Positions 23,015 to 35,499 of a stretch of DNA of 64,000 bases are shown in pieces; position 1 is the first letter of the stretch, and each line of letters starts with the position of its first letter. Source of the stretch: Triplophysa rosa (Eukaryota; Chordata; Actinopteri; Cypriniformes; Nemacheilidae); assembly GCF_024868665.1 (NCBI RefSeq), contig NC_079910.1, positions 14,880,902 to 14,944,901 of the forward strand, in the 5' to 3' direction. The notes below the pieces were generated by a model. It saw only the letters and a program-made list of their open reading frames with translations. It was not told the DNA's origin and did no database searches. The position numbers and the translations under genes were made by a program.

Positions 23015-24170
23015 GTTGGTTTTGGTTTGGTAGTTTTTGGATCCCTAAAGCAAATAAAAAGAATGTAATTTTGAACTTTGAAAATAAGACTAGTAATTTT
23101 ACTTTCCAGGTAAATGTTAAGATATTTGTATTGGAAGCTTTGTGAGAATATCACTAAATCTGTTGACATATAAAACTAGATTCATTATCATCTTTTTCAC
23201 CTAAAAGTCTTAAGCAACAATTTAAGCTTAACAAACAGACCAAACATATAATTATATGCACAGCCTTTTTATTGCACTCTATCATTTTCATGCTTTCATG
23301 GGGAATATTTTATAATATTTATGGAAGACAACACATGCTTTTCTTTACTAGTTTATATTTACACTGTGCCATATGAATGTACTTGGTTTTATTTAATAGT
23401 TTTTGTAGCCTATATAACGAAAGCTGGTTCATAACAAATGATAAGAGGTTATGCTGTTCAGTTAAATATCTTGATGTCAAGATAATGTGTAATAAATGAG
23501 GGGCAGCTGTGGGTGTTGCTTTGAGAACACCCTTGAGAAAACTAACCATGGTCTTATTTTTAAAAGTGTAATTACCATTTGTATTATCACAAATACTATT
23601 GAGTCAAGATCTGTTGTTATAACTCTATTACAAATAATAAAGACTAATACAAAAACTAAACTAATAATAAAATATAAATAAATATTACACAACATAAATA
23701 AATATGAACAATTAATATAGAAAAAATATGAACTATGATGTTTTTTTGTAGTAAAAAATCTTGTTGTGCAACTTATTTTTTATTAAAGAATAGCCTAGAA
23801 AGTTTAAATTACAACAAAGGCAAAATAGGCATTCAACATAAGACAAGAAAGGCTCAACACGTTGAAACATAAACATAACATGAAAAGTAAAAAAGGACTA
23901 AAATAAATAAAAAATAACCAAAATAAACCAGTTCCACAAAGTAAAGAATAACCAAAGTTTAATAAACAAAAATGAAGTAAGGGGGCAGCATAATTTTATA
24001 ATAAGTAACATGATAACATCAAATCAAAATTTTCATAGAGCTTTTGATAAATACTTAAAATGTTGTTGTGCAGCTACAATGCGATTTGTCTTGCGCTGAC
24101 GTAGCCCGTCAGGCGACTAAATTCTCTTAATATAATTGGCCAAGGCGCACGTCAATCAAATCGCCCGTCT
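23015..24170. other. Intergenic AT-rich spacer before osbpl2
   Basis: Low-complexity AT-rich DNA (23560-24060 is mostly A and T). No gene or element with definable ends was seen. Confidence 0.6.
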
Positions 24171-24272
24171 CTACTCTTCCGGCTGTGTGTCAGCGCTCAG
24201 CAGCAGCAACAGCAACAGCAGTAACCAACAGCATCCCTATAAGACAGAAGCCAAATCCAGACATCAGCGCAG
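24170..24272 (+). promoter_or_regulatory. osbpl2: osbpl2 non-coding exon 1 and core promoter
   Basis: GC-richer stretch after an AT-rich spacer. An ATTGG (inverted CCAAT) at about 24136-24140 and a TTCCGG ETS-type core near 24177 precede a CAG/CAA-rich segment. It ends in a strong donor (GCGCAG/GTAACG at 24272). No in-frame ATG occurs, so the coding start is in the next exon. The start site itself was not determined. Confidence 0.6.
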
Positions 24273-27200
24273 GTAACGAGGCTTTTCTTCTTTAAAATCC
24301 TACACTTGGGACTGAAACGCACCAGTCATTAAAGCAAATAAATCAACGCATTTCCAGCCGACTTAAAATCTCTTCAGTCTTTGCCCATTAAGTTACTGCT
24401 GTTCTTTAGCCTGTTAGCATCTGTTTAAGGATCTGTCTGTGTTTCACAACCCTGTGATCACACTGGGAAATCCAAGCGAACAGGCGCTAAACTTCGTTAC
24501 GATGCAGTCTAGGTAACGTTAGCTTACTCACTAACGCATCCAGAGGTTTTAATCAGTTTATCGCAAGTGTCATCTGATTGATTTAGTTTTATAATTTATG
24601 TAATTATTCTGGATATATAGTGCGAGTGCACTGTTCTGTGTGAAATTCAGCGGTGACTTTTTGAGGGCTGTTCCGCTGTCATTTCCTTCCAACGTTACAC
24701 GTCCCATTTTCTTATTAAAAGCAAGCATTTGCGTTTTATGCATTTAAAATCATCCCCTTGCTAGCATGTCGTACACAAACAAGAGAAGAGTTTATTTCCA
24801 AAACTCCGTTTTAAAAAAAAATCTAAAATCATGTTTTTTTATTGTGCATTCCAAGTAATATCAATCAAACTGCAGTTGGTTTGTTTTGATTTATGCCATA
24901 ATAACTCATAATAATAATAATAATAATAATAAAATACAGCTAACTAACACAATAAAACACAATAAAAACATGATAAACATAATAAAAAACATGATTTTTG
25001 AAAAGTTTTTTATTGATTTTATTGATTGATGAGTTATCTCATTTTGGAAACAAACTCTTCAAGAGTAACTTACCTTGTCGTTCCCTGGGGCTTTAAACAC
25101 AAGCATATAACCAATATGAACTTGCTGGATACATGCAGTAGCGCCACCTCTGTGTGTTGAGCTGTGCTTTATCTGTGCGTATTCTGTCATAAAAGTAAGA
25201 AAATTATTGACTGTCATAGTTACAACCATCAAGAGTTTGTTTCAAACCTTCTAGTTTTGCAAAGCTGTCAGAATTCCAGGCTTTTTATTTTAAATGGCAT
25301 GTGTGCGTGCGTGCGTGTGTTCACCCGGTGTTTGACTTATTTGCATTGTCTTGTTGACTCGGGTTGGTCATGGCATTAAATTGCACCAACATCTTATGCC
25401 TTCATCTAATTATTATACAGAACATTAGATTATTATTACTGTAGTTTGTTACATCAAGTAAAGGGGTTCAAAAATGTATAGTCGTTGACTCGTTTACCAC
25501 ATGGAGTGGTGTCGATCGGTTATTGTGTAATTTCCTCTCCTTTGGCATCATGTGTAGTTTGAGGCATGTCTGTAGAATGCAGTAGAGTATCAGGGCACAT
25601 TCCAGAGGGGTGTCACTTATTTGTGTGTATGTGGATTTGTTTGGTAAATGTTTGAAGTGTTTTTAAGACTCCTACTGTAAATCCAGAATGTTCTTACTTT
25701 AAATAAGTATTGTCAGCGACTTGGGTTTGGTTTAGGAGTGGGGTTAAAGTTACAGAATATTGTGGAAAATTAGGATTAAAGTGAACGGGTGTGGAAAGAG
25801 ACACGGGAGCGAATGATGATCATGAAGTAAAAGGCCTCGGTGCAGTTCAGGCAAAATCGAAAAACCAACTTCGAACAAAATCTGGAACAAACAAAATTCC
25901 GAACAAAATCTGGCCAACACAAGCTATTTTGCTGCAGTACACCAAAGGAAACTTTTTGGGAAAGTTCGGTCTGCCTGCTACACACCTTTGATAATTGGTC
26001 CATAGCCATTACGTAATGGAGGTGTGTGTTCTGGGGCTCTGCCTTTGACACGGGGAGTATATTTCGTTCAGACATGGAACATCATTAAAAAAAGCAAGAT
26101 ATGCAACAAATTCACTGGATTGTAGAGTTTCAGAGATTTAGGAAATGCATTATTCCAGGAATAAACAAACTATTATTCCCAGGTAAAGTCCCTATAATGA
26201 ATGTATTTGAATGATTTATAAAAAAAATATATACTAAACAAAATGTCATAATTTGCAAGGTGTTCAAAAAGACAAACACAACAAAGGGTGTTAGCACAAC
26301 TGATTTCTATCATCACCTCAAGCATCATTTACATGTGTTTATTTAAAAATAAAGTACTGGTGTGGTGACTTGGTCTATTGTTTTAGATTATTCTTTGAAC
26401 ATTTTGAAAAGTATGGGCTACACCAAATTATTCTTTTTTTTTTATTGAGCCAAAAGAAACTATTTTTCTTTGAACTATTCTAGAGGAAAAAATATAGAGA
26501 TATATTTCAAGCGTCATTATTTTTAGGCATACCGACCAGCCCTGGGAGTTTTGTATGAAAACCACTGGGTGTATGAGGGCTTCTCACTAGCTTTAAACGA
26601 TGGTATTTTGGCTATATACCCATCACCTTGACTTGATGATTCATTCTACTAATATTAAATCGCACCTCTCCCAAACAGACAACATTCCAAATGTGTTTGA
26701 ACAAAACACTGAGATTGTAAAACAGGAGTATATGATTCATTGTGTAGAATCTTGTGGGTGTTTGTGTTTACCTTGTCACTGTTTTATGCAAACATGCCCT
26801 TAAACAAGGCAACTCATCTTTCAATCCTGCGTGAGATTTGCAAGAAGCATCTCTTCTGTGAATAGATCCTGGGTCATTTGTATGGCTGGTTGTCATGTGA
26901 TGGGCATTTTGAATTCTTTTAATACTTGGTGTAACAATAAAGCTGCAATTTTAGACTCTACATAGCCAGCTTGGACGCCTTTTCTTAGTGTTTCAGGAGG
27001 ATGGAGACGTTTTTACATTTCAACTGATTGTGGACTTTTTCCCTAGTAGGTGAAAGTGCATTTGAGAAAATGTGTCAGAATGAGTCGATCAGGTAAACAT
27101 GAACTCTCTATGATTTCAGGGGACCCTGCCTGTTTCTTCAACCCTTTGTTTATTTTGGCATTAACTGTCTGTACTGTATGTTTAAAATGACATCCCGCAT

Positions 27201-28957
27201 TCTAACATCTCCTTTTTGCTTTGAAACCCAACTGCCTGCGGTTCTTAAACGTTTAACGTTAAGTGTTGGTATGAGCATGACGGAGACATTTCCTCCATGG
27301 TGCAGTTAGGCATTTTTTATTCGTTGATGTTCTGATGAGTCGTCCTTGTGGCTTGACCCATGACATTTGCCCTTTAAAACCATTAGAAACCTTGCGCTGA
27401 GGAACACAATGCTCAACACCAAGTGTCACATGGTTCTGGGTCATCAGAAACCCATTAGTTCTTATCAAAAGTGTTTTAAAAAGCTGTGAATGTTGTGCTG
27501 AACACACAATGAGTTGATTCATGCAAACACGCGTGTTGTTAGGACAGCTAGATTTTATTGCTTGCCCATGGAAATCCTGACACTAAAATGTTAGTGTGCT
27601 AGTGTGGTTTGGCTGGTGGGGCTTCGATGTGCGGTTGCTAGGGTGTTGCTAGGCGGTTGCTTATCGGTCAAAAATACGTGATAAGCATCACATTTTTTGT
27701 CCCAAGATATGACTTGGTGCCTCTGTCGGAGCTTGCACAAACTGTACAAGATATGTTAGTTCACCTAAAAAATGAAAATTCTTTTATTATTTACATCATT
27801 TATGACATTATTTCTTCTGCAGAACACAAAAGATATTTTGAAGAATGTTGATAACCAAGCAAGACTGGACCCCATTGACTTAATATGGATACAAAACTAC
27901 TGAGACAAATATCTTCTTTTGTGATTTGCAGAGAAATTCATAGACGTTTTGAACAACACTTAAAAAATGACAACATTGGTTTTGGGTGAACTATATCTTC
28001 AATATTTATGTTTGTTCACAGTGCTAGCTCTGTGTATAAATGATTGCTTGCCACTAATAAATTGTCAAGGTAATTCTAGCTTTATCACTAATTTTTAATT
28101 TGAGAGATGTTTTATAATATTGCAGATTAGTTTGTTGCAATTTTCTAAAGAAAATGCCCGAAAAGGTTTATCATTAAACAGTAATATGAAGTTAGTTATG
28201 CAACATACCTGCAGGTTGGGAACTTGTTTTGCATATCTGCTTTATTTACTGTTCGCTGACCTAATAGCCTCATTGAACTTTGTGTCTCCCATTAAATTCA
28301 CCTTCATTGCATTTTTGTTGGATAAGTTGTGTTTGTATTGCTTAAATCGCTTTCTTAAAAGTCTTCTGTGATCTGCTGGTACTGAACATCAGGCTGTTTT
28401 CATTACTGGAGTAATGTACGGTATTGTACTGTATTGTCCCGGGACTCTTGTATTTTTCTTTGGTAGGTTAATCTTTGGATGTTTTTTGAGTGTGGTAGAC
28501 CTCGAAGAACAAAATGGTAGTGACTCACTAAAGAGATAACATTTCAGAAAGCTTTCTAATAAGACTTTAATTATGCTAAAAGCATTCCCTCAGGTCTTCT
28601 CTTGAACCAGGTAAGTCCATTCTGTGGGCCATGTACGTCACGGTGCGTAAGTCTGTCTGTCAGCCAGAGGTTACCCTCCCTGGACACAAACTGAGTCCAA
28701 AGTTCATTCTTATATCAGATCTGTGACAGCCAATGGGTGGAGACCCACAATGGCTCCACCCATGGGAGCAGCCGGCCAGTTTCAGTGAAACATGACAAAT
28801 GAATGAGTGCATGAATGAAGTTAGGTGCGAACAAGTGACTCCTGGGACTTTTGTCCACGTATGGCAGGTATCTGATGGACTCTTGTAATGCCTGTCTGTG
28901 TTGAGTATAAGCCTATTGGATGTTCTGGTAAAGATGTTGTGTTTTTTCTCTCCACAG
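24273..28957 (+). other. osbpl2 intron 1
   Basis: 4.7 kb, AT-rich, with a (TAA)n microsatellite at about 24907-24931 and a TTAA-type MITE copy at 27750-28002. Two candidate acceptors lie before the start codon (28957 and 28976). No coding sequence was recognised. Confidence 0.6.
27750..28002. repeat. TTAA-type MITE family, copy in osbpl2 intron 1
   Basis: Starts near TTAGTTCACCTAAAAAATG and ends in GGGTGAACTATA, inverted relatives. The inner part (AGAACACAAAAGATATTTTG) is shared with copies at 30375, 33102, 34813, 41273 and 62960. Confidence 0.75.
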
Positions 28958-29061
28958 CTATCACTGTGTTTTGTAGGTGATAGATTTACTGGAAATCGGA
29001 GATTAGAAAAGCCAAGGAGACCATGTTCTAGAGCACCCGTGCCGACAGCCCATTAGCTACA

Positions 29062-32000
29062 ATGAACAATGAGGACGAGTTCTATGATGCCGTCACAGGT
29101 GAGGGGATGAAAACTTTTTACATGCCGCAGGAAAGTCATCAAGATTGATTCATAGTGATTTTTTTTATTTTTGGGCCACTCTGGATGTAAGTTTTTGCAT
29201 GTGCCTTTTATTGGCCAACAGTTAACAATTGCCCGTCAGTTGTGTTTGTGGAGACGTTTGTCTCTTCGGTCACTCAAGTGTGTCCAGATATCTGGATGTC
29301 AAGAAAACACTCAGAAGTTGGGCAGCATTAAAGAGCTGTGTTTTATGGACGATATCATTTGGCCCCCATTGTGAGTGTTTTGGACACTGTTGACTTTGGC
29401 CCTGGCTGTGTGTTTGTTATAACGGAGCGGCCGTGACACGGGATGCTGGCCCGGTGTTGGCTTACCTCTTTTGATGGCTTCAATTATGTAGTGTTCATAC
29501 GGTCTGATGGCTCCTGTCATTGCTGAGATGAAATGAGACTAAAACAAACAATAAATAATAAATAGACAAGGTGAAAAGGACTTTGGCAGGTCATCGTACC
29601 AGGCACTGGAGGTGCTCATATTAGGTGGTACAATATATTACATTAAAACGTATAATGGAGCTTGCTGTCAGTTGATACAATTATTGATAATAATATTTAG
29701 GCATGCACTGATAGGTACATTTTGGCTGATAACTGATAATTCTTTAACTTTGGAAGCCGATAACCGATATATTGACCGATATACATTATAATATTAATAT
29801 CGATTTTTCCGAGCCTGAAACGAGGCAAAAAGTTGACAACGGCTTTTATTATAAAACATTGACTACAGAAAACAAGGTGACATTTAGTTTGTTGTGTGTG
29901 TCAGGCTTGGATTCAGATGAGTCTTGTGAGGGCACATCAGAAGGCAGTTTTAAAGATGCTGTAGTGTTTGACGGCGCTCAGAAGAACAATGGCGTGGTTC
30001 CTCAGGAGAATGGAATCAAGAAACGCAGGTATGGCCAGATTCCAGAGCTCTGATCCATGTCCTCCTTTTTCTTTTTGTCTCTCCTTTAATCTTTCTCATT
30101 CTATCTCTCTTTGTCTGACTCTCACTACATTCCAATTTATTCATTTTCTTGGTTTTCCAATAATGAATTTTTCCTCATGCATAATATGTACATGCGTAGT
30201 ACTGAAGGTTTACTTTGGGCTGGAATCGTATGTTTGTCCTTCCTTTGCCCATCAGGTCGTGTCTTCCTGCCCCCATGTTCTCCAGAAATGATTTTAGCAT
30301 ATGGAGCATCCTCAAGAAATGTATTGGACTGGTAAGGACGGGTTTTATTGACAAAACAATGTTAAATGTGTTAAAGGGATACTTCTGAAAATTCTGTCAT
30401 CATTTAGTCGCCTTTGAGTTTTTCCAAATCTGTATAAATGTCTTTGTTCCGATGAACACAGAGAAATATATGTGGAAGAATGCTTACAATCAGACAGATT
30501 TTGCCCCCCACTGACTCCCATAGTAGGAAAAAATACAATGGAAGTCAAAAGTGCCCCAGAACTGTTTGCTGTCCAACATTCTTCAAAATCTCTTCTTTTG
30601 TGGTCAACAGAACAAAAGAAAACAAAAAAAGTAATTTTTCCTACTATGGGAGTCAATGGGGGGCAAAATCTGTTTGGTTATAAGCATTCTTCCAAATACA
30701 CATTTATACAGATTTGGAACAACTCGAAGGTGAGTAAATGATGACAGAATTTTCATTTTGGGGTGAAGTATCCCTTTAAGCTCTGCCTAAAGTTGTTGTG
30801 CCGTTGGTCCCGCTCAGATTGTTTTTGTGTGTGTTCTAGGAACTGTCCAAGATCACCATGCCCATCGTCTTCAATGAGCCTCTGAGCTTTCTCCAGAGAC
30901 TCTCTGAGTACATGGAGCACACATACCTCATCCAGAAAGCCTGCGAGCAGTCCGACTCTATAGAGAGGATGCAGGTATCTCCATATATACTGTATCACCA
31001 TTCCTTTTCATTTGTATGCGCAATTGTAATTTAACCCCTAATCAAACGTGTTTTTCTCCTAAGGCGGTAGCTGCCTTCGCTGTGTCTGCAGTCGCCTCTC
31101 AGTGGGACAGAACCGGCAAACCTTTTAACCCCCTTTTAGGAGAGACCTACGAACTTACACGGTACAGACAATGGCACACTGTTTACCAGAAACTACCCTG
31201 ATAAGATTTGAGGATGTTAAATGTGGCTTATAGATCAAGATTGCTCGTTGACTGTTCCCTATCATTTATGAAACTTCACTTCTCCTTCCCCTTAACGTTT
31301 CCTTCCTGTGTTCTTGGCTCTTTCATACAGAGATGATCAGGGTTTCAGACTGATCTCAGAACAGGTGAGTCACCATCCGCCCATCAGCGCGTTCCATGCG
31401 GAGAGTCTGACGGGTGACTTTGTGTTTCATGGCTCAATCTACCCAAAACTCAAGTTCTGGGGCAAGAGCGTGGAGGCCGAACCTAAAGGAACCATCACGC
31501 TAGAGTTATTCAAGTAAGTTGGACTGCATGTGTGGTTTTTGATTGTTTGACTGTAAGATTTTTTTTGTTTCATGATCTTGAATCTAACCCAGCTGAACTT
31601 GATAGGTTTTCACCTGTCGATCTAGAAGAACCAGCTCACCTGGAGTTGTTAAAAAGGTTTATTAATTGTGTGGGTGAGATTTTCCTCGGACGAGTTGGTG
31701 GTGTCCGTGTCTGATATCAGAGCGACAGGTTGTGGGGGTTGCCGGGTAGCTGCCTGCTCACATGTGCACGTGTTTGTGTGTCTTCACAGGCATAAAGAGG
31801 CATATACGTGGACCAATCCTTTCTGTTGTGTGCACAATATCATTCTGGGTAAACTGTGGATCGAGCAGTACGGCACTGTAGAAATTGTCAATCACAGGTA
31901 CTGCCAGACTGACCTCGGATCAGTTCAAAATGTCACGTTTATACTGTTTAGATTTTTTTTGTATTGACTCTTATTGTTTGTCTGCTCTTTGATGGGTTAG

Positions 32001-35000
32001 TACTGGAGAGAAGTGTGTTCTGAACTTTAAACCCTGTGGGATCTTTGGGAAAGAGCTGCACAGAGTTGAAGGTTACATTCAGGACAAGAGGTGAGTTCAT
32101 GACATCTTGACCTCATGGTACCTAATTTTTCTGATGTCCAGTCATGTGCTCTAACATGACCCTGCTTCTGTATAGACACATAATTCGTATTCTCAGCTAG
32201 TTGATGAAATCAGATCAGAATTCTAGAAAGAAATTATGTGTTTATACTAGAGTATTGCTACTCTTAGTATCAAAATGTGAATCACATGACATCTACTTCC
32301 TGTTATGACAGGGCGATAAAAAGGTATATACTGTTGTAGCCGAATAAAACTGAGTTGTCTGTTCACTGTATACTGCGGTATGTAAATAAGTGGGCGTGGC
32401 CCTCGAGTATGTAAATAAGTGGGCGTGGCTAGTTGTTATGTTAGACTGAGAGAGATGCTGCATGTGGCACTGAATGTGATGAAATATAAAGACACAGATC
32501 AAGAGAGGACCGTAATTTCATTGTAATATATATAAAGATATATAGTTACAAAAACACCACATGGGTGGTAAATATCACTACTGTAAAATAAAAACAAATG
32601 GTCATACTTGGTTTTTGGTCATACCACCCACCCTTACATCATAAGGTTGCAACTCATGATTGTTTTGATAATAGATTATTTCAGTCATTTAAGTCATTTA
32701 TAAAATTGTTTTGTTTTATGATAAAAGTGTTTTTGACCAAAATATGTTGTATTAACTTTGGTAGTGTTAAATATTTGCCTACAAACATGCTAGCTGATGC
32801 CTTACAGCTACATGCTACACATTCCTGAACAGTACCATGTCATTAGCCGTCCTGTTTATTTTATTTTTCTTTAAAATGTAAATAGCTGATTTTGTTGTAA
32901 TGAATTATAAAATCTACTTTGCTGTGTGCTTGTAATCTATGTGCAGTAAGAAGAAGCGCTGTGTGATCTATGGGAAATGGACAGAGTGTATGTGGAGTGT
33001 GGACCCACAGGTGTACGACGCCCACCGTAAACTCGATAAGAAAGGAACGACAGACACTAAAAAACAGAAACCGGTGAGAAGGAAAACAGCATGCCCGTTA
33101 AGGAATAAGTGACCCGAAAATGAAAATCCTGTCATCACCCTCGAGTTATTCCAAATCTGTTTAAATGACTTTCTTCTGCTGAACACAGAAATATATTTGA
33201 AAGAATGTTTGTAACCAAAAAAAGAAAAAAATGCTGTATAAATTACCTTGTTTTGTTAAACACAGAAGAAGATATTTTGAGGAATGCAAATAGTTCTGGG
33301 CCACCATTTACTACCAATGTAATTTTTTACTAGTAGTCAATGGTGGCCAAGAACTGTTTGGGTACAAGCAGTCTTCCAAACATCTTTCTTGGTGTTCAGC
33401 AGAACAAAGTCATTTAAACAGATTTGGAACAACCTGAGGGTGAGTAAATGACAGGATTTTCATTTTTGGGTGAACTATACCTTTAACAAATAATTGACCA
33501 GTGATGCTTTAACCCTTTCTAATGCTTAGATTTATTCACTTTTATTTTTTTAGCTAATGCTGATCTCTTCTTTGAGTTTAGAGCAAGGAGTCAAAGAAAA
33601 AGACAGTGTAGTTGAAGCAGGAAGTAAATACATATTGTGTGGTAAATTTACACAAAGAGCCACCGTCCTATCCTGACTATATTCATAAAAGTGTGCTTTG
33701 ACCACTATATGGCCAACAGAATGTGGACAACCCCATCTAAAGAATGGAGTTGGCTTTTCCAGTCATTTCTGTGGTATTAATTGGTAAAGCTTTTCTATGT
33801 GGAGCTCACTTTGTGCACTGGGGCAGAAAAACATCGCCTCAGTTTGCTGCAACAAAGCTTGAAGCACTCCATTACGTCATTGTACGTGTGTGAAGCGAGT
33901 GTCTTTACTTCAGTAACCAAACCCATCAATTAGAGGGGATGTCCACATCCTTTGGCTATGGAGTGTATGTCTTTCTTGCTGTAGAGAATAATGGTGTGTT
34001 CAAGTGGTCTGGATTGTTTGTATTGGCGTGTGTAGCTTAGATATGTGCTAATGTGTGTACAGTAGAGTTGTGTGTAGGAGTGTGTGCAGGACCAGAGCAG
34101 CACACGTGGGTGTGTTCTCATTCTTCAGACCTTTTTTTTCTGTGAATGTGTGCCGTTTTCGAAGAGTGATTCATTCAGTTTGTCTACAGTATATTTAGTT
34201 GATCACACTCTATGTGAATGTGAGAGGATTTTCATGTCTGTGGTTTATCTCGCTATAGTGACCGGCTGGACTGTATATAATGCCTGGTTGTTTTGTCTCC
34301 GTGTTGATAAAGGAGGAGACAGAAGGATCTATCAACGAGGATGCTGATGAGATGCCTGATGTGCAAGAGACTGTGGCTGTGATTCCTGGTAGCACGTTAC
34401 TGTGGAGAATATCACCTCGACCGCCTCATTCAGCAGAGGTATACACACACAAATACACACATCACCTACTCTTGGCTTAAATTGATCGTTCAAAATTCAG
34501 ATTTCTGATAATGTCCCTTCATTCCCTTCTAGATGTATAACTTCACAAATTTTGCTATGACACTCAATGACTTGGAACCTGGCATGGAGGGATTGCTGGC
34601 ACCGACAGATTGCCGCCTACGGCCTGACATCAGAGCCATGGAGAATGGCAACATGGGTAATGGATCATTTTTTCCAACCCTAAAGCTGCCTTACATCGCC
34701 CCCTGCTGTTTTATACACACAAAATACATCATTCATCCAGGCCTGTAGGTGTCAGTCTACACCAGTGTTTCTCAACCAAGGGGCTTCAACAAACTTCCCA
34801 TTGATCCCTTAAAGGAATAGTCCACCCAAAAATGAAAATTCAGTCATGAATTTCTCATCCTCAAGTTGTTCCAAACCTGTGTAAATGTCTTTGTTCTGTT
34901 GAACACAGAGAAAGATATTTGGAAAAATGTTAGCAACTGAGATTTCTGGGGCAACGTTGATTACCATAGTAGAAAAAATATTGCATATAGTTTTTGTTCT

Positions 35001-35499
35001 GTTAAACACAAAAGAAGATATTTTGAAGAGTTTAGGAAAACAAACAGTTCTGGGGCACCTTTGACTACCATTTTGTGACTACCCCAGAAATCTCAGTTGC
35101 TAACATTCTGAAATAAGCTAAAACCACTAATAGAGTTTAATATTGGGATGAATAACAGCCGGCAAAATCTTCCTGAAAACACCATTAAGCAACAGTTGAT
35201 TTCATACAGCTTTTATGTGTTTGTGTAGACGAAGCCAGCAGTGAAAAGGAGAGACTGGAGGAGAAACAGAGAGCAGCTCGTAAAGAACGGGACAAAGATG
35301 GTGGCGAGTGGTCCACTAGGTAAATAACGTAACACACGTAAACTGAATCAAAAGTTGCCATGTTTTAACCTCTGTTACCTCTTTGATTGTCCGAAGGTGG
35401 TTTCAGTTCGGCACAAACCTATACACAGGATCACAGGACTGGCTTTACACCGGGGGATATTTTGATAGGAAATACACAGACTGTAATGATATCTACTGA
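29062..35499 (+). CDS. osbpl2: Oxysterol-binding protein-like 2 (ORP2), complete
   Basis: ORP2 moves sterols and PI(4,5)P2 between membranes. Coding exons: 29062-29098, 29905-30028, 30256-30331, 30840-30974, 31064-31161, 31331-31513, 31790-31897, 32001-32090, 32947-33073, 34313-34438, 34533-34656, 35229-35319 and 35397-35499. Together they make 1,422 nt, 473 aa (human 480), and all phases join. The protein starts [13 protein letters not shown]. It has no PH or ankyrin part, as expected for the short ORP2. It contains [13 protein letters not shown] and the family signature [13 protein letters not shown], and ends in NDIY. Phosphoinositide-binding His-His and the upstream Lys are present. Neighbour adrm1 follows in the same direction, as in human. 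Which teleost paralogue (a or b) this is cannot be told here. Confidence 0.96.
30375..30775. mobile_element. TTAA-flanked palindromic MITE in osbpl2 intron 4
   Basis: Ends AGGGATACTTCTGAAAATTC and its inverted relative are flanked by TTAA (30371-30374 and 30776-30779). The interior is a long imperfect palindrome: CCTACTATGGGAGTCAATGG recurs inverted. The TTAA target fits piggyBac- or Kolobok-type transposons; it carries no transposase. Confidence 0.88.
32378..32429 (+). repeat. 23-bp direct repeat, period 29
   Basis: GTATGTAAATAAGTGGGCGT occurs at 32378 and again at 32407 (plus three matching bases each), inside osbpl2 intron 9. Confidence 0.9.
33102..33482. mobile_element. TTAA-flanked MITE 25 bp after osbpl2 exon 10
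   Basis: Flanked by TTAA (33098-33101, 33483-33486). Left end GGAATAAGTGACCCG, right end GGGTGAACTATACC. Same family as 30375-30775; it lies very close to a splice donor. Confidence 0.83.
34813..35105. repeat. TTAA-type MITE, partial copy in osbpl2 intron 12
   Basis: The left end AGGAATAGTCCACCC follows a TTAA at 34809-34812. Family body is recognisable to about 35105, but no right terminal repeat is found. A short left end of the same family (AGGGATAGTTCACCC) lies at 35571-35585, after the stop codon. Confidence 0.7.

Noticed and set aside
30345..30741. Overlapping open frames on both strands in osbpl2 intron 4
   Set aside because: They arise because the MITE there is a long palindrome.
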